NCBI RefSeq assembly: GCF_029227915.1
Contig: NC_079879.1
Location: forward strand, 18,540,001-18,600,000
Origin: Hydractinia symbiolongicarpus
Taxonomy: Eukaryota > Cnidaria > Hydrozoa > Anthoathecata > Hydractiniidae
Direction: 5' to 3'
DNA: 60,000 nucleotides
Within the stretch, counting starts at the first letter, position 1; every line of letters begins with the position of its first letter. Below, in pieces: positions 34,201 through 42,300 of the stretch. The translations under genes and the position numbers were made by a program. Below the pieces are notes generated by a model, which saw only the letters and a list, made by a program, of their open reading frames with translations, was not told the origin of the DNA and did not search any database.

Positions 34201-35026
34201 AAAAGACGATAATGAAGGTGTGGTAAGGGATGTCGCTGAACCTGAAACGCAAAACAAAGAATCACTTGAAGTCCTGTCTTCCGAGTCAGTGGAGATTCCA
34301 GAGAGTGTTAACGAAAGTCCATCAGGTGTGGAAGAAACAAAGGATGTAACGGTAGTAGTAGACACGAAAGAAGTGACTAATAACGCCGAAGAAACTTCAA
34401 TCAACACGAAAGAACCTACAGCTATTGCAGATGAGGCGGCAAAGGACGCAGAAGATGGTACAAAAGGTTCCGAAGATACAACAACAACTACTGAACAAGT
34501 AATAGTCGACACAGATAAAGTTGCCAAAGCAGTGGAGAAAGGAGAAGTAAAGGCAGAAGAAGAAAAGGAAAAACTCGTTGCAGCTACCAAAAAAGTTGAG
34601 ACAGAGGTAACAACTCCAGAAGTGGTGGAAGTCAGTGCGAATGGAGGTAAAAACGAAGTTGTCGCTCCGTTAGCTACGAAAGAGGAAGATGAGGACGATA
34701 ACGTAACTCAAAAAAATGAAACGATAATTACTGAAACGGTAGTTAAGAGCGCGAACGATTCCTCCGAACACACCGTAACGGAAACTCCTTCGCCAGAAAT
34801 TGCTGTAGTAAATCTTGTTACGAATAGCGGAGATATCAACACTGAGTTATCGGCGGAAGAAAAGAAGAAGTCTGTAGACCTAGGAGAGGATTTGGATATT
34901 CCTTCGCTTGATATGGGAGATTCAAGTTTGACTGACGAAATAAATATCGAACTTAATATTAGCAAAAGTAGTAACACTACAGAGAATGCAACAACGCAAC
35001 CCAATGGACACATTGCTGAAGTATAA
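22286..35026 (+). CDS. PH-domain protein with long acidic tail (CNK/IPCEF-like PH)
   Basis: Nine exons: 22286-22407, 22546-22661, 28728-28817, 29425-29586, 29989-30148, 30397-30530, 31790-31894, 33000-33113, 33312-35026. All junctions are in phase and give 905 residues. The N-terminus (about 150 residues) is charged, with basic stretches (LRRSKR, GRKRQQ, KKQKKLVRKKS). A PH domain follows at about residues 156-255, with GWLLKK, WKRYWCVVK, the typical insert and the C-terminal helix Trp in VNNWIETL. It resembles the PH of connector-enhancer-of-KSR and IPCEF1 proteins, which bind phosphoinositides and scaffold Ras/Arf signalling. No SAM, CRIC or PDZ domain is visible, so it is not a full CNK. 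After a Ser/Thr/Arg-rich linker, the last exon encodes about 570 residues rich in Glu, Thr, Val, Ser and Lys, probably disordered. The ATG is the first in its exon after a purine-rich leader. Structure is secure; function is inferred from the PH domain only. Confidence 0.85.
23011..23615. other. Unidentified GC-richer block in PH-gene intron 2
   Basis: Two overlapping open frames, one on each strand (23011-23316 minus and 23262-23615 plus, 101 and 117 codons), lie in a block less AT-rich than its surroundings. The plus frame contains LSSGFSSFFNIGTEPPG followed by a hydrophobic, Phe/Tyr/Ile-rich stretch. I recognise neither. It could be an old transposon or gene fragment, or chance. Confidence 0.2.
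25605..26161. mobile_element. Harbinger-like MITE with TAA target duplication (557 bp)
   Basis: It starts GGGAAGAGTCAAAAATCGAT and ends with the inverted counterpart. The terminal inverted repeats are about 48 bp and differ by one substitution and one indel in the T/A run. TAA lies on both sides (25602-25604 and 26162-26164). A three-base TWA duplication and GGG termini fit the PIF/Harbinger superfamily. There is no transposase frame, so it is non-autonomous. It lies in PH-gene intron 2. Confidence 0.8.
26411..27755 (+). mobile_element. RTE-like LINE, copy 1, 5'-truncated and broken
   Basis: It starts abruptly within the reverse transcriptase, at the TDAIF-equivalent region. It carries FAFVDLEKAF, QGSELSPLLF and LLYADDLVLIAES, then the zinc-finger stretch, then the C-terminal block with LNWLGHLVRM and GRPRKTW. 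An in-frame TAG near 26538, a frameshift in the zinc-finger region (about 26980) and another near 27153 break the ORF. The 3' end is GTTAAGCCGAGAATG followed by (ATG)n, an RTE-type tail. A 16-base motif, CGACCGACTCACTTTG, occurs on both sides (26223 and about 27927), within a CCGA-rich run on the right. It lies in sense orientation in PH-gene intron 2. Confidence 0.9.
27756..28727. other. Remainder of PH-gene intron 2
   Basis: AT-rich intron between LINE copy 1 and the third exon. A CCGA tetranucleotide run (GACC GACC GACC) occurs at about 27916-27936. No gene or further element is recognised. Confidence 0.5.
32221..32470. mobile_element. Short inverted-repeat element (MITE candidate, 250 bp)
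   Basis: The left end GGCTGTTCATATGAAGG is matched inversely by the right end CCTTATATGAACAGCC, with a one-base difference. The similarity continues inward as a GAGCTGGC/GCCAGC-type repeat. There is no coding capacity and no clear target duplication, so the superfamily is unassigned. It lies in the PH-gene intron between exons 31790-31894 and 33000-33113. Confidence 0.6.
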
Positions 35027-36521
35027 ACGTATTGTGTACAAAATATAATTGTAAAATTGACTTCTTTGTAACTACATTTTCGCTTTTTTTATCTTAATAA
35101 TTTGTAATTTTTGGAATCTCGAGAATTATATATACATAGTTATTTGTCAAATTATAAAATTTTAAAATCTATACTTTTTTAAACAAATTTCTTTTAACAA
35201 CATTTATTGTTTTTTTCTTAACAAATATAGAGAGATATTTTCCATCATCACCGGATTGAGTGTTGATTCCAGTCTTTAACCTCAGGATGATAAGGTGCTT
35301 GAAGACTTAAAAATTTTTTGGATGTCTGTGGTTTTTTGTTAACTTCAAAACTTACTTGCCTCTCTTCGTTGTAACTTTACGTAGAATTTATTCATTCACT
35401 GTGCGAAGGTTTTGTGTTTAAGTAACCTTATTTACAAATCAATTATTTTTTATCAATTCGCTATCTTTTGCTTGCTGTGTGTGTACTCGTTTGTCTATAA
35501 TAACGCAGATATTAAAATTCAAATTTTTTGATCTCTGTACGTGTGTTTTGTGTTGCTAACCTTTTGAAGAATTTTGTTTGTTAACGGATATTTTAGCTGC
35601 ACTACTAAAACCATAAACTTAGCATAAGCATTCCTTCCAAAGAAAAACATTTTTTTGATGAACGAACGAATGAATGAATAAATGAATGAATGAACGAATA
35701 AAAGAGCCACTTGTGATGAGAAAAAACTTCGTTTCATTTTCTTGCAAAAATTTATGTATATAATATAATTTTTACTGTGATGTGTCACGTGAGTCTGTCT
35801 TATTGTATTTTTCATTGTTTTATTTTATATATTTTATATACATCATAAACTTAGTTTTTCTATCTCCTAACCTCTAAATTATATTTTTTGTCTCCTTTTT
35901 TTACAGGTTAAATTAAGGTATTTATTCGAGCTGAGGTGATTTGTTATATTGTTATAGATACTTTATATACATCCAACTAAAGAAGTTTCTTAACTGTTTT
36001 GAAAATCCGTCCTTAATTATTTGTTTTATTCATGAAATTGGGGAAATGAGAGGTCGACGTTTACGGATACTTTTTATAAGAAACTGTTGGGGAAGGTTCA
36101 AGAAACAGATAAAAACAACGTCGATATTCTGCGCTAAGTCTGAGCATCAGGTTGACGTGTTGTTTCATCACATTTTGTTTATGGTTAAAGTACTCAGATT
36201 CTCAAGTGAAATAGGCGTTAACCTGTGGAAAATCTTCGCGAATTTGCCCGTTCTAACAAATAATAGTATATCTCATTCGCTATTTTGCGCGTCAGTAGCA
36301 CGACAAACAGCTGGAATACGAGTTTTAAGAGCTTTTTATCTTTCCTGCTGGAGAATGTACACTGGGACACACGATAACTGGAATTATTAAAGTTTTGCAT
36401 GGAACAAAGTTGAATTTATCTTATTTTTGAAATAAACCTGACCGCCATATTAAAAGTTGTCTACATGTCGGAATTCATTTAAACGAAATTATTTGCTTTG
36501 AACGCCGTCCAGTTTATAATG
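35027..36521 (+). other. PH-gene 3' flank
   Basis: AT-rich sequence after the PH-gene stop, probably including its 3' UTR. AATAAA occurs within the tetranucleotide repeat near 35674 and 35696, and again near 36429. TTTTTTACAG at about 35897 resembles a splice acceptor and is followed by a 149-codon frame (35941-36390) with no recognisable motif. An alternative terminal exon cannot be excluded. Confidence 0.4.
35657..35704. repeat. (GAAT/GAAC)n tetranucleotide repeat
   Basis: About eleven four-base units, alternating GAAC, GAAT and AAAT, in the 3' flank of the PH gene. It contains two AATAAA hexamers. Confidence 0.85.
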
Positions 36522-36717
36522 TTAACGTCTAGATATCCACTGATTCATTGACGTCTAGATGCATCCACTGGTTCATTAACGTCTAGATGTATCCACTGGT
36601 TCATTAACGTCTAGATGCATGCACTGGTTCATTAACGTCTAGATGCATCCACTGGTCCATTAACGTCTAGATGCATCCACTGGTTCATTAACGTCTAGAT
36701 GCATCCACAGGTTCATT
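36522..36717. repeat. 28-bp minisatellite, seven units
   Basis: Seven head-to-tail copies of a unit reading TTAACGTCTAGATGCATCC followed by ACTGGTTCA. The first copy is shorter and more diverged; the others differ by one to three bases. It is intergenic, and I see no coding meaning. Confidence 0.95.
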
Positions 36718-36888
36718 GCTAGGTGAACAGCTGAGCGAATTATCTTATTTCTGTCAGTATTGGACGTGTTCCCAAAACCGAAATCGTGGTCATACTGCCC
36801 TGAAAAGGAAATAACACTAATAAGTAAAACAAGATGATTTACATTCGGCCATTTACTAACTTTCAACAGTTGGCCTAACTATTTTTTT

Positions 36889-36989
36889 ACTAGTCAGTAA
36901 GGCCTGTGGAGTAATCCACTTAGGCAGAAAGACAATGGAAAAGCGGGGGGTCTGCGCAGAGACAGACAAAATACGGTTATTATTATAGA
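36889..36989 (-). mobile_element. Short Helitron-like element (type C), minus strand
   Basis: On the minus strand it runs from a TCTATAATAATAACCG-like start to a 3' end with the hairpin GTGGA-TTAC-TCCAC, then CTAGT. It is the downstream member of a run of three head-to-tail elements and is more degenerate than the others. Confidence 0.45.
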
Positions 36990-36990
36990 G

Positions 36991-37136
36991 ACTAGTCGTT
37001 AGCCTGTGGAAAATCCACGGGATCCCCCGTCCTTTTTATACCGCATTGCGTGCGTCTCGCTACCTGCGCAGCTAAGCTACCATTTTGCGAGACAAACAGA
37101 CGGACGGACGGACGTATACGGGTATTATAATATAGA
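36991..37136 (-). mobile_element. Short Helitron-like element, type B, minus strand
   Basis: Reverse-complement copy of the element at 18655-18796: TCTATATTATAATACCCG start, (GTCC/GTCT)n run, hairpin GTGGATTTTCCAC, CTAGT end. Its 5' terminus abuts a type A element at 37136, sharing one base. Confidence 0.6.
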
Positions 37137-37317
37137 CTGGTCGTTAGGCCCGTGGAAAAATCCACGGTGTCGCCCGTCCTTTAAATTTACCCGTCGCAAC
37201 AAAGTGGACAAAAATATATCGCATTTGGTATTGTGCGCATTTTAAAAATTTCGTGTTTCCGTTACGGGAGGCGGCTCTCGCGGACACAAAGACAAAATAC
37301 GGCTATTATTAAAGAGA
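37136..37317 (-). mobile_element. Short Helitron-like element, type A, minus strand
   Basis: On the minus strand it starts TCTCTTTAATAATAGCCG, has a conserved interior (AATGCGATATATTTTTGTCC) and ends with the hairpin CGTGGATTTTTCCACG and CCAGT, a one-base variant of CTAGT. It is the partner of the A element at 38753. Confidence 0.55.
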
Positions 37318-38752
37318 TAGATCTTAAAGAAGAAAAAACAACATAAGCTATTGCATACTGATTTCACTTTCAGACGCAACAAGTTCCCTTTGAGCAGTGA
37401 AGTTTTCAAAAATTACAATTAAGCAGTTTTAAACTGTGATAACAGCTGTGTTAACAGTAGATGAAGGGAATATATGTGTCGTTTCAGGGAATTAGACAAA
37501 AACAATACTATATTAAAAAAAACTGTGAAACGGTCAAAAACAAAAACGAGCAGAAAACGCCTAATATAGCTATATTTTGAATGTTCGCCGTGTCGAGACA
37601 TCAGTAACATACTTTTGTTTGCTAATTAGAAAGCAGGTTTCGCATTTCGTGATTAATGAATAACCACTACATTGGTCAGAATTCCCCGCTAAAAGAAAGA
37701 TTGTCCGTCAATAAAGAAGGGGTTGGGTAGGGTGCTGTATGTTTATCTTCTTGTCTTTCAATTCAAAAAACAGGTTTTCCTTTCTTCTTACAATCACTTT
37801 ATCCAATACTCTCCTATTAAGTAAAGAAAGTACGGAATAGAAAAAGCCAGTTCGTATTCACCTGTTTAAGTTTTGTAAAGCCAGCGCAGACATCCGTGAT
37901 CTTAATGTTTACCCCCGGAGTTGTAAATTGACAGTTATTATTTTTTTCACCAAAAAATTCCAGTCCAAATTTTAAAACAACGGAGTAGTTTAGATAGCGT
38001 TTTAAATATTCATGCACGTGTATTTTTTTTTTTTTTTTTTTGGGGGGGCGGAAGGGGGGAAGGGGGGAAATACACTACGCTCTATTTACATTCGGCCCCT
38101 GTTAGGAGATTTAGCATATCTTTGGCAAAGGTTATCCAAAATTTAATGAATTATTTTAGTAATACCTCGTTTCTGCATAATTTTTGGTATAGATATCCAG
38201 AAAACGTTTCTTCATAAAATGTTTATAAATAAGTTTTCGCTAAATTTTTCCAACGAGATGGAACACAAACATGTTGTTTCGACCGCCGTGATTTTTTGCA
38301 TTCAAAAAACAAAATGAGCAGTGGATAAACAAGTTTTTGAATCCTATCTTCGAAAGAAGCGTTTTCAGATGAAGATTCTGGATAGGAGGAATCGGCAGAA
38401 GGGTCAATCAGCTCGAAGAGCAATATCGGTAGCCTGTCATCTTTGTTCGAATGAGAAAAAACGAATAAATGGAGATTTATTTAAAGATTTACCTTGTTGG
38501 ATGAAATGCGCAAATGGTGAATAGTTCATCCAACATTTTATCCAACGTGGATGGTGTGAAATGTTGAATCAGTTTGCGCTTAGCTTCACGTCGGTAGAAG
38601 TTCTTTAAAACGAGGGTTTTGGTAGTGGGATGTTTCTCTTGATAAATCAACGTGCTCACTGATTAGAGGAAACCCTTGGCGTGCAATCCACTGATAACCT
38701 AACCCGTACAAAATGCTACGAAACTTTTGGCAAAAGACGACATACTATATCA
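37318..38752. other. Intergenic stretch between the two Helitron-like arrays
   Basis: No convincing gene. A pair of antisense open frames at 38223-38524 includes an acidic Ser/Glu-rich stretch on the minus strand (SSYPESSSENASFEDR), which could be a transposase N-terminal fragment but cannot be assigned. Near 38495-38533 the pair GTTGGATGAA / TTCATCCAAC forms a hairpin. The G-rich tract at 38042 is listed separately. Confidence 0.4.
38017..38077 (+). other. T-run plus G-run with short inverted ends
   Basis: A run of 20 T is followed at 38042-38068 by G-blocks of 7, 2, 6 and 6 separated by C or AA. This fits a G-quadruplex motif if the 7-G block is split. GTGTATTT before and AAATACAC after form an inverted repeat enclosing the tract. 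Confidence 0.6.
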
Positions 38753-38951
38753 TCTCTTTAATAATAGCCGTATTCCGTCTGTCTGTGTGTCCACGAAAGC
38801 GGCGTCCCGTAACGGAAACACGAAAGTTTTAAAATGCGCACGAATATTAAATGCGATATATTTTTATCCACTTTGTTGCGAAGGGTAAATTTAAGGGACG
38901 AGCGAACGCAACGGGCGACCCCGTGGATTTTTCCACGGGTTAACGACTAGT
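38753..38951 (+). mobile_element. Short Helitron-like element, type A
   Basis: It starts TCTCTTTAATAATAGCCG after an A, contains GTGTGTCC and AATGCGATATATTTTTATCC, and ends with the hairpin CCCGTGGATTTTTCCACGGG, seven bases, then CTAGT. The next element starts at this final T. Confidence 0.6.
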
Positions 38952-39092
38952 CTATATTATAATACCCCGTATACGTCTGTCTGTCTGTCTGTCACGCAAA
39001 ATGGTAGCTTAGCTGCGCAATAGCGAGAAGCACACAATGCGGTATAAAAAGGACGGACGAACCCGTGGATTTTCCACCGGCTAACGACTAGT
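38952..39092 (+). mobile_element. Short Helitron-like element, type B
   Basis: Near-identical to the element at 18655-18796, with a GTCT run, CAAAATGGTAGCTTAGCTGC and GCGGTATAAAAAGGACGG. Its hairpin has one mismatch (CGTGGATTTTCCACCG) before CTAGT. It directly follows a type A copy, in the same A-then-B order as the minus-strand array. Confidence 0.6.
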
Positions 39093-39342
39093 ACTATACA
39101 AAATTGTAGAATTGCGTCAGCAGTGCAAATGTTTGCAATTTTTGTTTTTATTTTTTAAAATCTTGAAATTTTTTTAAAAAGCAGATTGCATTTCAGATTG
39201 CAAAATAAACATTTTGACTACTAAACTATATAGAAACCAGGTCTATGATCACATGACGCTAACTTACTTGATCCATTGATCATTCCAATTAGGTACAGAC
39301 GACGAAGGAGAGTCGCTTTCACAGAGGGTTTGGCGAAGAAAC

Positions 39343-42300
39343 ATGGCGGAGTGGAAGCTCAGCGTAAATACTCGGAGAAAAAATTCTTCTAGTAGTAGTG
39401 ATGAAGACGAAGAATTCCCAGAGCCACCTTCGTTAAATGTAGGACCAATAGCTGTAAAAACAGCACCCCAGGATGAATCTATTCCAGCCACAGTAAGACT
39501 ATATATTATAGTGTATAGAAAACCATATTTTAGATCAAAACTTATTAAAAACATATTTTACGTTTCAACAGAACACATATTTTTTTTCTTTTGTATCTAG
39601 CTAGCTAGTAATTTTTAACTCTCTTGTTTAATTTTATAGAGGTGCTGAAGACCTTAAAAGTTGTAGCACGGCAAGCTAGTCAAGTCAACTACTAGCTAGC
39701 TAGCTGCTCCCCTAGCTCTAGAAATAACATTACTTTCAAGTATGGAATTTTTTAAAAAATACAGAGACATCAATATAATTGACATTGCATCTCAATCTAG
39801 CATGCTGACAATTTTCATTTTCAGATGTCATATATACTGCTTTCTTACATACATATTTTAGGTTTATGTCAGTCTCCGACAGAATTTTCACAACCAAAAT
39901 GTTTTTAAAACATTTTGGTTATAATAATAAAAAAATGACAAAAATTATATATAAACAGAAAATATATAGCTAAAGTGTAGTAAATTACACTGATGAACTT
40001 GAGTATTTATTTTTTATCTTTATATATATATATTTTTCAAAGTTTTAATGTATTATATTCATATCAATTATGAAAAAATAAGACAATAATAGCAACCCTT
40101 TTTGACCTTTTGCAGATATATGAGTCCAATAATTTTATGTTGCACTTTTATGTTTAAAACATATCTAGCTACTATTTGTGTTATTTACTTTAGACACCAT
40201 TCTCTGTAAAACCTGGATCTGCATGTCTGAATTGCAAGGAATGTTCTGGATTAAGTTATCATAAATGGAGGTATCTATTTTTAAAAACTTTGTTTAAAGT
40301 TGTATCAACAAACATGTCGATCTCTAAAAAATTGAAAACATGTGTGAATATTGAACAAGATCAAACAGACTATAATATTTAATTGTAATATGCCAGCATG
40401 TTTTCTGCTTTTTTGGTTAAAAAATTCGATCGCCTTACCAATTTGTTTGTTTTTTCTATTATTAAAAAAAATTACAAATATTTGATGTTTAAATTGACAC
40501 AAAGAAGATAACTGAGAAGTTCTTTTGTTGAACACAATGTTGTATAAGAACTCTTTCCTGATGTCTTATATTTTGTGTACAGTCATGTAAAAAAGTATAT
40601 GTTTTTTTTCTTTTCTAATAAAGTCTTTTCAGTCTAAAAGCAACACATTTGAGCCTGCAAGAAACATAACTTTGTAAAATTTAATATTTTAAAATAGACT
40701 CTGGGATAATTTAATATCTTTTATTAAAATTTATGAATAAATTATCTATGCTTAATTTAAAATTATGTGGCTGGTTTCTACGTCATATCAATTAGTTACT
40801 AAACATTTCTGATGACTTTAGATAAAAAACATCTAAATTCTTTCAGAGACAGCAAACGTAAATCAAGATATCTAAAGTTGTACAGTTCAAAATCTTGCAT
40901 GTTTGCAAAAAACATTTGCATAAGTCAAAAAATAGAATATCATTCAATCTTTTTAAATGTGATAGGAACCTAGTGTTTTTTAATAATAAGCTTACAATTT
41001 TATAGCAAATCTAATTACAGTTGGATTTAGCAGGTTTAGAAGTACTTACAGCTCTTAACTGTTCATCATTAAAATTTTTATCCAACAATGAAAAGAATCA
41101 CAGCATCCCTTTTATCAACAAAGAAACATTTTTGTGTTAATTTATCAACAATAATCATTGTTTGAGCTTGTCCTATCTCCATCTGTTTAAAATATTTGGA
41201 ATGGTTTACTTAGAACCTTTGCCCAAGTGATATTTAACCATATTGCAAAAAGAAGTTCAAATAAAATAACAATTTTGTACCCCAAAAATAAACAAAAAAA
41301 AATTAGAGAGTAAGACCATTCTCCAACCACTAACTCCATGGTAAAAGTCTAATTTTTCTGTTGTTTTCAGGTGACAGTCGACACATAGTTTGCTTATTTT
41401 TGTCAAATGCAAAGCACCAAAATTGATTTTGAATACACTCTCAAATGTGGGGAATTGTTTCTTTAGTTAAAAGATTTTCATGCGCTAAAAGAAAACAACA
41501 AGCAAAATCTAAAACATGCAGCGATTATTAAAAATAAATGTTTGCTTTCACATTATGGTTTACCATCAGACTTCCTTTGATGGTAGACCATAATGAAAGT
41601 TATTAAAATAAAACAGGGCCTGCCCCTTCTTATTTGATTTAATTTTTTAACATTTTCAAATCCCTAGGTTGTACCCATCAAAACCCATTATTTTGGGTAT
41701 AAAAATTTAAACTTAGGAGCATGAGATAGACATTAATTATCATAATTAGTGGCCATAAAGCAAAGAGATCGACCTACGATTTCTTTTTGTTGTTTTGTTT
41801 TGCCTCTGATTTATTGTTTCTTCAAAATGTAATTTAGTAAACTCCACCTCAGTGCTCATAAAAGGCAAGGTTGTCTCTTTATCTATGACCGAAAACGATT
41901 ATTTTGCTATGGCCTGCTTTTTGGCCAGGAATGAGTGATCAAGGAAAAAACAACAAGAAATTTAAGTACCATTATTGAATCAAAAAATATAAAAAGAAAT
42001 TAAAGTTACAATATACACGTAAAAAGAACTTGTAAATATGCCTAAAGGAGAACTAACGATTGATAGCAAGTTATGCTCAAGATGTTTATTATAGGGTTAA
42101 GATGAACTGTGTTAGTTTTTTTATATTAGTGAACTTTAGTTCTCCAGATATTTAAGGTTGAAGTATTACTACAGTCACCTCCATGACAGTTGTTAATAAG
42201 GACTTTTTGTTTGGTAAATTACCAACTTGTGTGATGTAAGTCAGCAGGGATGTAAGCAAACGCACTATGAATGAACGAAGTGGGGAAATTCTAAACAGAT

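Noticed and set aside
33700-34590. 296-codon minus-strand frame rich in Ser, Thr and Val
   Set aside because: Antisense shadow of the PH-gene last exon, kept open by that exon's Glu/Thr/Val codon bias.
34708-35013. Second antisense frame in the PH last exon
   Set aside because: Same explanation: a shadow of a biased coding exon, with no domain.
22286-35026. Calling the PH gene a true CNK (connector enhancer of KSR)
   Set aside because: The PH domain resembles that of CNK, but the SAM, CRIC and PDZ domains are absent from the nine exons.
38223-38524. Overlapping frames on both strands that look faintly transposase-like
   Set aside because: No catalytic motif, no clear termini and no second domain, so this is not enough to name an element.
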